From the NCBI GenBank assembly GCA_947450745.1, contig CANFYD010000213.1, forward strand, positions 1 through 6,711: a stretch of DNA of 6,711 nt, given 5' to 3'. The position numbers and the translations under genes are program-made. Positions 1 through 6,004 of this stretch are shown in pieces (the stretch's first letter is position 1; the number at the start of each line of letters is the position of its first letter). This DNA is from Burkholderiales bacterium (GTDB lineage Bacteria; Pseudomonadota; Gammaproteobacteria; Burkholderiales; Burkholderiaceae_C). Below the pieces are notes generated by a model, which did not search any database, was not told the DNA's origin, and was given only the letters and a program-made list of their open reading frames with translations.

Positions 1-493
1 AGAGCGAGGTCGGCGTTTTGCCGCTGCGCGACACGCCGACCAGGATCACATCGGCGATGTCGAGGTTTTTGGCCGATTGCCCGTCATCGTGGACCAGGGT
101 GAAATTGATCGCTTCGATGCGGTCGTGATATTCCTGGCTGCGTGCTACATCGGAGAAGCGGCCGACCCGGTGGTTGGACTTGACCTCGAACTCATCCTCC
201 AACGGCTCGATGAAGGTGCCGAACATATCCAGCACCCGGCCCTGGCAGTGGTCGCGCACGACCTTCAGTACGTCCCGGTTGACCAGGGTGGCAAAGACGA
301 CGGCGCGTCGGCCCTCGCGTTCGCAGGTTTCGTTGATTTCCCGCACCACGGCATAGGCTTTTTCAGCGGAATCCACAAAGGGGCGGCGGACATGGCGCGG
401 CTTGATCGGGAACTGGGCCAGGATCGAATTGCCGAAGGTTTCGGCGGTGATGCCGGTGCCATCCGAGACGTAATACACGGTGCGATTGGGCAT
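1..493 (-). CDS. ppsR: PEP synthase regulatory protein (bifunctional kinase/pyrophosphorylase), C-terminus outside window
   Basis: This protein controls PEP synthase in the cytoplasm. In the family it uses ADP to phosphorylate a threonine beside the catalytic histidine, inactivating the synthase, and reverses this by phosphate-dependent removal of the phosphate, releasing pyrophosphate. The visible 164 residues begin MPNRTVYYVSDGTGITAET, the conserved N-terminus of the DUF299/PSRP family. The nucleotide-binding P-loop GVSRSGKT lies at residues 153-160 with Lys159, followed by PTS. Full-length members are about 270-280 residues, so roughly 110 are missing beyond the window edge. The ATG at 493 is chosen because the family start aligns there and a TAG stop lies in frame about 12 bases upstream. 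No strong Shine-Dalgarno sequence is seen. The gene is divergent from ppsA, its expected target, which supports the assignment strongly. Confidence 0.95.
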   Translation of the reverse strand, partial: MPNRTVYYVSDGTGITAETFGNSILAQFPIKPRHVRRPFVDSAEKAYAVVREINETCEREGRRAVVFATLVNRDVLKVVRDHCQGRVLDMFGTFIEPLEDEFEVKSNHRVGRFSDVARSQEYHDRIEAINFTLVHDDGQSAKNLDIADVILVGVSRSGKTPTSL

Positions 494-517
494 GATTGAG
501 CAGCTCTAGAGTTCCGT

Positions 518-546
518 TTCATCATAAAGGGGCTTCCCCTTAGAAT
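518..546 (+). promoter_or_regulatory. Candidate ppsA promoter
   Basis: TAGAAT at 541-546 is a good -10 hexamer, and the same hexamer stands upstream of rpsF in this window. With a 17-base spacer the -35 element is TTCATC at 518-523, matching the consensus at only three of six bases. Transcription would start near 553 and give a leader of about 150 bases. The two candidate divergent promoters occupy almost the same DNA and share the inverted repeat at 527-541. Confidence 0.35.
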
Positions 547-549
547 CGG
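521..549 (-). promoter_or_regulatory. Candidate ppsR promoter
   Basis: Read on the minus strand, positions 526-521 give TATGAT, one mismatch from the sigma-70 -10 consensus, 27 bases upstream of the ppsR ATG. A 17-base spacer would put the -35 element at 549-544, which reads CCGATT and is a poor match. The call therefore rests mainly on the -10 hexamer and its position. The spacer contains the 527-541 inverted repeat. Confidence 0.3.
527..541. promoter_or_regulatory. Perfect inverted repeat in the ppsR/ppsA divergent promoter region (operator candidate)
   Basis: AAGGGG and CCCCTT form a perfect 6-base inverted repeat around a 3-base CTT centre. It lies in the spacers of both candidate divergent promoters, where a bound regulator could control both genes at once. 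It could instead be a small hairpin without function. No transcription factor is identified from the sequence. Confidence 0.35.
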
Positions 550-693
550 TTGCAAATTCCCGCCCACGCCATGCCCGCCCTCAACCCAAAATCACAATCA
601 ACAATCGTTGGGTGCTTGGCATGTGTTCATCGCCGCAGTGAATGTGCCTGCGCGACAACAGCAGCAGCGGGAACCCAGAATTTTCAACATCAC

Positions 694-697
694 GGAG
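694..697 (+). promoter_or_regulatory. ppsA ribosome binding site
   Basis: GGAG stands 7 bases before the ATG at 705. It decides the start against the in-frame ATG at 642, which has no comparable site and would add 21 residues absent from the family. Confidence 0.7.
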
Positions 698-704
698 TTT
701 CCCC

Positions 705-3125
705 ATGTCCACACGCTTTGATGCGGCCGCCCTGGTCGTTCCCTTTGAGAATCTGAGGATGACCGACGTCGAGGTCGTCGGCGGCAAGAACGCCAGCCTC
801 GGCGAGATGATTTCCCAACTGGCCGCCACCGATGTGCGCGTGCCCGGCGGCTTTGCGACCACGGCCCATGCGTTCCGGGAATTCCTGGCCTACGAGGGCC
901 TGGACAAGCGCATCGAAGCGCGCTTGAGCACGCTCAACACCGACGACGTGCGCGCCTTGGCCGAAGCCGGTGCCGAGATTCGCGCGTGGCTTGAAGCACA
1001 GCCTTTCCCCGCTGACCTGGAAGCGCAGATCCGCAGCGCTTTTGCGACCCTGACGGTGGAGCATCCCGGCGTGTCATTTGCGGTGCGTTCCTCCGCTACC
1101 GCCGAGGACCTGCCCGATGCCTCGTTCGCCGGTCAGCAGGAGTCGTTCCTGAATGTGGTCGGCATCGAAGAAGTGCTGCACAAGATGAAGGAAGTGTTTG
1201 CCTCGCTCTACAACGACCGGGCCATCAGCTACCGCGTCCACAAGGGCTTTGCCCATGCCGATGTGGCGCTGTCCGCTGGCGTGCAGCGCATGGTGCGCTC
1301 GGATCTGGGTGCGGCCGGCGTGGTCTTCACCATCGACACCGAGTCCGGTTTCAAAGACGTGGTGTTCATCACCTCCAGCTACGGCCTGGGCGAAACGGTG
1401 GTGCAGGGCGCCGTCAATCCGGACGAGTTCTATGTCCACAAGCCGGCCCTGGCGCGCGGCAAGCTGCCCATCATCCGGCGCAATCTGGGCTCCAAGCTGA
1501 TCCGCATGGAGTTCAGCTCGGCCGAAGAAAAGGCGGCCACCGGCAAGTTGGTGAAGACGGTGGATACGGCCCCCGAAGCGCGCAACCGCTACTCGCTGGC
1601 AGATGCCGAAGTGATCGAGTTGGCCCGCTACGCTTGCGTGATCGAGCAGCATTACGGCCGCCCGATGGACATCGAATGGGGCCGCGATGGCCTCGACGGC
1701 AAGATCTACATCCTGCAGGCCCGGCCTGAGACAGTGAAAAGCCAAGCGGCCGGTCAAGTCGAGCACCGCTACAAACTGAAGGGTGACCCGACCAAGACCG
1801 GCACCGTGTTGGCCGAGGGCCGTGCAATCGGCCAGAAGATCGGCACCGGCCCGGTTCGTCTGGTCTCCAACATCAGCGAGATGGACCGCGTCCAGCCCGG
1901 CGATGTGCTGGTCACCGACATGACTGACCCGAACTGGGAGCCGGTGATGAAGCGGGCTTCGGCCATCGTGACGAATCGTGGCGGGCGCACTTGCCACGCC
2001 GCCATCATTGCGCGCGAACTGGGCATTCCGGCCGTTGTCGGTTGCGGCGACGCGACCGAAACCTTGAAGGACGGGCAGTTGGTGACGGTCGTTTGCTCCG
2101 AGGGTGATACTGGCTTTGTCTACGACGGCCTGCTGGAAACCGAGGTCAGCGAGGTGCATCGCGGCGAGCTGCCGTACTGCCCGATCAAGATCATGATGAA
2201 TGTGGGCAACCCGCAACTGGCCTTCAACTTTGCCCAGATGCCCAGCGCCGGCGTGGGCTTGGCGCGACTTGAATTCATCATCAACAACAACATCGGCGTG
2301 CACCCGAAGGCCATCCTCGACTACCCGAATATCGACGCCGACTTGAAAAAGGCAGTCGAATCGGTGGCGCGCGGTTACGCCTCGCCACGGGCGTTTTATG
2401 TCGATAAATTGGTTGAAGGTATCGCGACGATTGCGGCTGCTTTCTTCCCGCGCCCGGTGATCGTGCGTTTGTCTGACTTCAAGAGCAACGAGTACCGCAA
2501 GCTGATCGGCGGCTCGCGTTATGAGCCCGATGAAGAGAACCCGATGCTGGGCTTCCGCGGTGCGTCGCGCTACATCAGCGGCGAGTTCAGCGACGCTTTC
2601 GCGATGGAATGCGAGGCCTTGAAGCGGGCTCGCAACGAGATGGGCCTGTCCAACATCGAAATCATGGTGCCCTTCGTGCGCACCGTGCGGCAGGCCGAGC
2701 GGGTTGTCAACATGCTGGCCGAGCGCGGGCTCAAGCGTGCGGCGGCGGGCGGGCAAGACGGCTTGCGCGTCATCATGATGTGCGAGGTGCCCAGCAACGC
2801 CATCTTGGCCGAGGCCTTCCTGGAGCATTTCGACGGCATGTCGATTGGCTCGAACGACCTGACTCAGCTGACGCTGGGCCTGGACCGGGATTCCGGGCTG
2901 GAGCAGTTGGCAGGTGACTTCGACGAGCGTGATCCTGCGGTCAAGGCCTTGATCTCGCGTGCCATCAGCGCTTGCCGCGCCACCGGCAAATACATCGGTA
3001 TCTGCGGCCAAGGCCCCAGCGACCATCCGGACTTTGCCGACTGGCTGGCCGATGAGGGGATTGGTTCGATTTCCCTGAACCCGGACTCGGTGATCGAAAC
3101 CTGGCAGCGTCTGGCCAGTCGCTGA
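705..3125 (+). CDS. ppsA: Phosphoenolpyruvate synthase (pyruvate, water dikinase)
   Basis: The enzyme makes PEP, AMP and phosphate from pyruvate, ATP and water, allowing gluconeogenesis from three-carbon acids. The product has 806 residues against 792 in E. coli. An N-terminal ATP-grasp domain (about residues 15-350, with VVGGKNASLGEM near the start and FAVRSSATAEDLPDASFAGQ) is followed by the swivelling phosphohistidine domain, containing GGRTCHAAIIARELGIPAVV with catalytic His431. The C-terminal PEP-binding barrel carries GVGLARLEF, RLSDFKSNEYRKL, ENPMLGFRGA, SIGSNDLTQLTLGLDRDS and the proton-donor cysteine Cys767 in GICGQGPSDHP. Thr429, two residues before His431, matches the threonine that PpsR phosphorylates in E. 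coli. All key catalytic motifs are present and no frameshift is seen. The divergent ppsR gene fits this control. Hairpins, but no gene, follow the stop codon. Confidence 0.98.
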   Translation: MSTRFDAAALVVPFENLRMTDVEVVGGKNASLGEMISQLAATDVRVPGGFATTAHAFREFLAYEGLDKRIEARLSTLNTDDVRALAEAGAEIRAWLEAQPFPADLEAQIRSAFATLTVEHPGVSFAVRSSATAEDLPDASFAGQQESFLNVVGIEEVLHKMKEVFASLYNDRAISYRVHKGFAHADVALSAGVQRMVRSDLGAAGVVFTIDTESGFKDVVFITSSYGLGETVVQGAVNPDEFYVHKPALARGKLPIIRRNLGSKLIRMEFSSAEEKAATGKLVKTVDTAPEARNRYSLADAEVIELARYACVIEQHYGRPMDIEWGRDGLDGKIYILQARPETVKSQAAGQVEHRYKLKGDPTKTGTVLAEGRAIGQKIGTGPVRLVSNISEMDRVQPGDVLVTDMTDPNWEPVMKRASAIVTNRGGRTCHAAIIARELGIPAVVGCGDATETLKDGQLVTVVCSEGDTGFVYDGLLETEVSEVHRGELPYCPIKIMMNVGNPQLAFNFAQMPSAGVGLARLEFIINNNIGVHPKAILDYPNIDADLKKAVESVARGYASPRAFYVDKLVEGIATIAAAFFPRPVIVRLSDFKSNEYRKLIGGSRYEPDEENPMLGFRGASRYISGEFSDAFAMECEALKRARNEMGLSNIEIMVPFVRTVRQAERVVNMLAERGLKRAAAGGQDGLRVIMMCEVPSNAILAEAFLEHFDGMSIGSNDLTQLTLGLDRDSGLEQLAGDFDERDPAVKALISRAISACRATGKYIGICGQGPSDHPDFADWLADEGIGSISLNPDSVIETWQRLASR

Positions 3126-3131
3126 TCGACC

Positions 3132-3156
3132 CATCAGCCTCGCATCGGGGCTGATG
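3132..3156 (+). terminator. Candidate ppsA terminator hairpin (weak U-tract)
   Basis: CATCAGCC at 3132-3139 pairs perfectly with GGCTGATG at 3149-3156, starting 6 bases after the ppsA stop. A T-G wobble can extend the stem inward. The downstream ATCTTCATC is only moderately T-rich, so termination may be inefficient or Rho-assisted. A competing small hairpin, TGATGA at 3152-3157 with TCATCA at 3161-3166, shares the right arm. Confidence 0.45.
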
Positions 3157-3168
3157 ATCTTCATCAAA

Positions 3169-3192
3169 CGAGCGGCCCTGATGGGCCGTTCG
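3169..3192. terminator. Strong GC-rich hairpin in the ppsA-symporter gap
   Basis: CGAGCGGCCC at 3169-3178 pairs with GGGCCGTTCG at 3183-3192 across a 4-base TGAT loop: ten base pairs including one G-T. No T-tract follows on the plus strand. On the minus strand only TTT follows, and no minus-strand gene ends here. It may back up the preceding hairpin, stabilise the ppsA mRNA 3' end, or be a factor-dependent terminator. Confidence 0.35.
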
Positions 3193-3248
3193 CATGTGGC
3201 GAGGGGCGGGTTCGTCGGGATCGACGCTGGCAGCTACCGCTCACATGA

Positions 3249-3279
3249 TGAGGGCTTGCCACTCGAAGCGAGGCCCTCA
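3249..3279 (+). other. Bulged hairpin upstream of the symporter start
   Basis: TGAGGGC at 3249-3255 pairs with GCCCTCA at 3273-3279. Inside it, CTCG at 3262-3265 pairs with CGAG at 3269-3272 around an AAG loop, leaving a 6-base bulge on the 5' side. A smaller hairpin, CGTCG with CGACG, lies at 3213-3226. The 237-base gap between ppsA and the symporter holds these structures and no supportable gene. No clear sigma-70 promoter was found in it. Confidence 0.3.
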
Positions 3280-3362
3280 GCACGCCACTCCCCATGCCTC
3301 CCAATACGCCAGTCAAAGCCGTCCCCGGTTCCAACAAATCACGCGCTGGCGCTGCAGTCAGC

Positions 3363-5417
3363 ATGAGTCCGCAGCTGAACCGCATCTATGCCTGGTACAC
3401 GCTCGGCTTTGTGCTGTTCGTGTTGGCGCTGGCGCTGCTGGAGCGTTGGGGCTTGCCGAAGAGCTGGATCGGCTTCAGCTTTCTGGCGGCCACCGTGGGC
3501 GTGTATGCCGGCATCGGCTTGCTGAGTCGTACCACCGACACCGACGAGTACTACGTCGCCGGCCGGCGCGTACCGGCGCTCTACAACGGCCTGGCGGCTG
3601 GGGCCGACTGGATGAGCGCCGCTTCCTTCATCGGCATGGCCGGCACGCTTTATTTGTCGGGCTACGGCGGTTTGGCCTTCGTGCTCGGGTGGACCGGCGG
3701 CTTTTGCCTGGTGGCACTTTGCTTGGCACCTTATTTGCGCCAATTCGGGCAGTTCACTATTCCTGACTTTCTCGGTGCGCGTTACGGCGGCCGCGCACCG
3801 CGCTTGATCGGCGCGGCCGCCGCCATTCTGGTGTCCTTCATTTACGTGGTTGCACAAATTTACGGCGTTGGCCTGATCACCTCACGCCTGACCGGCTTGG
3901 CGTTCGAGATCGGCGTGTTCGTCGGCTTGGGTGGCGTGTTGGTGTGTTCGTTCCTGGGCGGCATGCGGGCCGTCACCTGGACGCAAGTGGCGCAATACAT
4001 TGTTTTGATCGTGGCCTATCTGGTGCCGGTTGCTTGGCTGTGCGTCGAGCAAACCGGCTTGCCGTTCCCGCAACTGGTTTACGGCTATCAATTGCAGCAG
4101 ATCAGTCAGCGCGAGCAGCAATTGCTGGTTGACCCGCTGGAGTTGCAAGTGCGTGAGGTGTTCACTCAGCGCGCGGCCAGCTTCGAGCACAAATTGCAGG
4201 ACGTGCCGGTGACTTTGGCGCGCGAGCGCATTCAGGCCGCCCGGCAAGTGGCTGCGTTGAAGGCGGCCGACGCGCCGCTGGCGGAAATCCAGGCGGCGGA
4301 AAAAAGGCAGGCCCTGCTGCCGCGCACGCCCGCCGAGGCGCGCGATCAATGGGAGCGCGCCCAAGCGGCCAACGAGGCGCGGGCGCTGCCGTTGGCCGGC
4401 ATGCCGCCACACGCCCAGGCGTTTGCCGGCGACCCGGACGGGACTCCGCCGCAGCGCCTGCAATTCGACGAGTCGCGGCGCAATTTCCTGGCGCTGGTGT
4501 TTTGTTTGATGGTGGGCACCGCCGGTCTGCCGCACATCCTGATGCGTTACTACACGACGCCCACCGTGCGTGAGGCGCGCGAATCGGTCGCTTGGTCGCT
4601 GTTCTTCATCTCGCTGCTTTATTTCACCGCGCCGGCCCTGGCGGTGATGGTCAAGTACGAGGTTTTCAATCACCTGGTCGGGACGCCGTTTGATCAACTG
4701 CCGGCCTGGATCGCGCAGTGGACGCGGGTGGACCCCGGGCTGTTGTCGGTCAGCGATGTGAACGGTGACGGCGTCCTGCAACTGGGTGAGATGCGCATCA
4801 GCAGCGACATCATCATGCTGGTCACACCTGAGTTGGCGGGCCTGCCCTATGTGGTGTCGGGCATGGTCGCAGCGGGAGGCTTGGCGGCGGCCTTGTCCAC
4901 AGCCGACGGCTTGTTGCTGACGATCTCGGCGGCGCTGTCGCACGACATTTATTTCCGGGTCATCAACCCGACAGCCACCACCACCCGGCGCGTCACCATG
5001 TCCAAAGCGCTGCTGCTTGTCACGGCGCTGGCGGCCGCTGCGATTGCGGCGCAAAAACCGGCCGATATTCTGTTCATGGTCGCGGCTGCGTTTTCCATCG
5101 CGGGGGCGGCGTTCTTTCCGGCCTTGGTGCTGGGGATTTTCTGGCGACGAGCCAACGCCTGGGGGGCGGTGACCGGCATGCTGGTGGGTTTGGGCGTGAC
5201 TTGCTACTACATCCTGTCTACCCATCCGCCCCTGCGCCTGGCGCTGGGTTTGTTGGGACCGCCGCAGTTGTGGTGGGGGATTCAGCCGATTTCGGCCGGG
5301 CTGTTCGGCGTACCGGCGGGCTTTGCTGCGGTGTTCCTGATCAGTTGGCTGACACCCGCGCCAAAGCCGCAGCAGGTCGTGATGTTGGGCCATTTGCGCA
5401 GCCCGCCTCTTGCTTGA
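3363..5417 (+). CDS. Sodium:solute symporter (SSS superfamily, VC_2705-like), probable carboxylate carrier
   Basis: This inner-membrane protein of 684 residues is predicted to couple sodium entry to uptake of a small organic solute. I count about 13-14 hydrophobic segments in the LeuT-fold pattern. ADWMSAASFIGMAGTLYLSG (about residues 80-99) and ALSTADGLLLTIS, which has the Ser/Thr pair expected at the second sodium site, are typical of the superfamily. Residues 243-374 form a long hydrophilic, Ala/Gln/Glu/Arg-rich, probably helical insert between membrane segments. Residues 465-476 (DVNGDGVLQLGE) match the 12-residue EF-hand loop. The substrate cannot be read from the sequence; acetate, pyruvate or a similar acid is inferred from related ActP-like carriers and the neighbouring ppsA. 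The start is uncertain: ATG 3363 begins MSPQLNRIYAWYTLGF, where I recall homologues starting, but in-frame ATG 3294 would add 23 hydrophilic residues. Neither has a Shine-Dalgarno sequence. Confidence 0.9.
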   Translation: MSPQLNRIYAWYTLGFVLFVLALALLERWGLPKSWIGFSFLAATVGVYAGIGLLSRTTDTDEYYVAGRRVPALYNGLAAGADWMSAASFIGMAGTLYLSGYGGLAFVLGWTGGFCLVALCLAPYLRQFGQFTIPDFLGARYGGRAPRLIGAAAAILVSFIYVVAQIYGVGLITSRLTGLAFEIGVFVGLGGVLVCSFLGGMRAVTWTQVAQYIVLIVAYLVPVAWLCVEQTGLPFPQLVYGYQLQQISQREQQLLVDPLELQVREVFTQRAASFEHKLQDVPVTLARERIQAARQVAALKAADAPLAEIQAAEKRQALLPRTPAEARDQWERAQAANEARALPLAGMPPHAQAFAGDPDGTPPQRLQFDESRRNFLALVFCLMVGTAGLPHILMRYYTTPTVREARESVAWSLFFISLLYFTAPALAVMVKYEVFNHLVGTPFDQLPAWIAQWTRVDPGLLSVSDVNGDGVLQLGEMRISSDIIMLVTPELAGLPYVVSGMVAAGGLAAALSTADGLLLTISAALSHDIYFRVINPTATTTRRVTMSKALLLVTALAAAAIAAQKPADILFMVAAAFSIAGAAFFPALVLGIFWRRANAWGAVTGMLVGLGVTCYYILSTHPPLRLALGLLGPPQLWWGIQPISAGLFGVPAGFAAVFLISWLTPAPKPQQVVMLGHLRSPPLA

Positions 5418-5451
5418 CACAAAAAACATCAGGCGTGCTGCAAGAATCGGC

Positions 5452-5457
5452 TAGAAT
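5452..5457 (+). promoter_or_regulatory. Candidate -10 element of the rpsF operon promoter
   Basis: TAGAAT is a good -10 hexamer about 100 bases upstream of rpsF and would start transcription just before the structured leader. At a normal spacing the -35 position (about 5429-5434) reads TCAGGC, a poor match. A perfect TTGACA at 5414-5419, overlapping the symporter stop codon, is 32 bases away, too far for standard pairing. No terminator is seen after the symporter, so read-through is also possible. Confidence 0.35.
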
Positions 5458-5472
5458 CTTTGGTTCCGCCTT

Positions 5473-5515
5473 GCCGTGACCACGTGACCGTCTGCTAATT
5501 ACAGAGTGGCTCGGC
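5473..5515 (+). promoter_or_regulatory. rpsF leader hairpin resembling the S6:S18-binding autoregulatory motif
   Basis: Three stacked helices form: GCCG 5473-5476 with CGGC 5512-5515, CCAC 5480-5483 with GTGG 5506-5509, and TCTG 5491-5494 with CAGA 5502-5505, closed by a 7-base CTAATTA loop. A 7-base bulge, GTGACCG at 5484-5490, lies 5' of the upper stem and contains CCG. In many bacteria the S6:S18 protein complex binds an rpsF leader hairpin with a CCG-containing bulge that mimics its 16S rRNA site and represses its own operon. Position (46 bases before the rpsF ATG), operon content and structure all fit. I have not compared it with a covariance model. Confidence 0.6.
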
Positions 5516-5520
5516 TTCCT

Positions 5521-5541
5521 CAGGCCAGAGCAATCTGCCTG
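5521..5541 (+). promoter_or_regulatory. Second rpsF leader hairpin with GCAA tetraloop
   Basis: CAGG 5521-5524 pairs with CCTG 5538-5541 and CAGA 5526-5529 pairs with TCTG 5534-5537, with a single bulged C at 5525 and a GCAA (GNRA-type) loop at 5530-5533. It ends 9 bases before the rpsF Shine-Dalgarno sequence. It may form part of the leader control element or keep the ribosome site open. Confidence 0.4.
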
Positions 5542-5560
5542 GAATCCACAAGGAGTATTT

Positions 5561-5923
5561 ATGCGTCACTATGAAATCGTGCTGCTGATCCATCCGGATC
5601 AAAGCGAACAAGTTCCGGCCATGCTGGAGCGTTACAAGACACTGATCACCAGCGGTGGCGGTGTTGTGACCCGCGTTGAAGATTGGGGCCGCCGTCAAAT
5701 GGCTTACCTGATCCAGAAGCTGGCTAAAGCACATTACCTGTGCTTGAACATCGAGTGCAGCAATGCCACGTTGATCGAGCTGGAAACTGGCTTTCGCTTC
5801 AACGATGCCGTGCTGCGCCACCTGACGGTGTTGACGCCCAAGGCTGTGACCGCACCTTCAGTGATGATGAAGACTGTGGACCGCGAAGAAGCCCGCAAGG
5901 CTCCGCAAGCAGCAACTGCCTAA
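5561..5923 (+). CDS. rpsF: 30S ribosomal protein bS6
   Basis: bS6 binds the central domain of 16S rRNA in the small subunit as a pair with bS18, whose gene lies two genes downstream. The 120-residue product starts MRHYEIVLLIHPDQSEQVP and has the family signature stretches GGGVVTRVEDWGRRQMAYLI and LETGFRFNDAVLRHLTVL. AGGAG at 5551-5555, five bases before the ATG, supports the start. The C-terminal tail is Ala-rich and ends QAATA, without the glutamate end that RimK extends in E. coli. It is the first gene of the operon rpsF-priB-rpsR-rplI. The leader hairpin upstream suggests feedback by the S6:S18 complex. Confidence 0.98.
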   Translation: MRHYEIVLLIHPDQSEQVPAMLERYKTLITSGGGVVTRVEDWGRRQMAYLIQKLAKAHYLCLNIECSNATLIELETGFRFNDAVLRHLTVLTPKAVTAPSVMMKTVDREEARKAPQAATA

Positions 5924-5961
5924 ATCAGGCTCCAAGCCAAGTGTTTGCACCAGTTGACAGC

Positions 5962-5988
5962 ATGGACTGCAGCGCAAGATCGCTCTGA
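5962..5988 (+). other. Nine-codon reading frame (stop included) just upstream of priB
   Basis: ATG at 5962 opens MDCSARSL and stops at TGA 5986-5988, inside the left arm of the palindrome and 7 bases before the priB TTG. There is no Shine-Dalgarno sequence, and so short a frame can arise by chance. It is listed only because its stop codon is placed where terminating ribosomes could open the priB start. Confidence 0.15.
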
Positions 5989-6004
5989 CTCAAATTTGAA
6001 TCAG
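5985..6004. repeat. 20-base imperfect palindrome spanning the priB start codon
   Basis: CTGA C TCAAATTTGA A TCAG is symmetric except for the C/A pair at 5989/6000. As RNA it would form CUGA/UCAG and UCA/UGA helices around an AAUU loop, burying the UUG start at 5996-5998. As DNA it resembles a dyad operator. It could also be a chance palindrome. Confidence 0.45.

Noticed and set aside
77..499. Plus-strand open frame of 140 codons over ppsR
   Set aside because: The minus strand encodes the conserved PpsR N-terminus and P-loop here; the plus-strand frame has no supporting motif or ribosome site.
540..556. Possible Cra (FruR)-like site near the ppsA promoter
   Set aside because: AGAATCGGTT resembles only part of the site known upstream of E. 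coli ppsA; the flanking positions do not match and the half-sites are not symmetric.
616..644. TTGGCA with TGAATG as an alternative ppsA promoter
   Set aside because: The -10 match is poor; the TAGAAT at 541-546 is a better hexamer, although this alternative is not excluded.
642..704. Upstream in-frame ATG for ppsA
   Set aside because: It adds 21 residues not matching the family and lacks a ribosome site, whereas ATG 705 has GGAG at the right distance.
1074..3167. Antisense open frame of 697 codons opposite ppsA
   Set aside because: It mirrors the GC-rich codon pattern of ppsA, lacks any family motif, and ppsA is unmistakable on the other strand.
3154..3366. A 70-codon plus-strand frame before the symporter as its small subunit
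   Set aside because: The translation is rich in Pro, Ser, Arg and His, has no membrane helices, and overlaps the hairpins, so it does not resemble the expected two-helix protein.
3882..5429. Antisense open frame of 515 codons opposite the symporter
   Set aside because: Its translation is full of Arg, Gln and His with no recognisable domain, as expected for the shadow of a GC-rich membrane protein gene.
5954..5981. TTGACA in the rpsF-priB gap as an internal promoter
   Set aside because: No acceptable -10 hexamer follows at 16-18 bases, so the perfect -35 match is probably chance.
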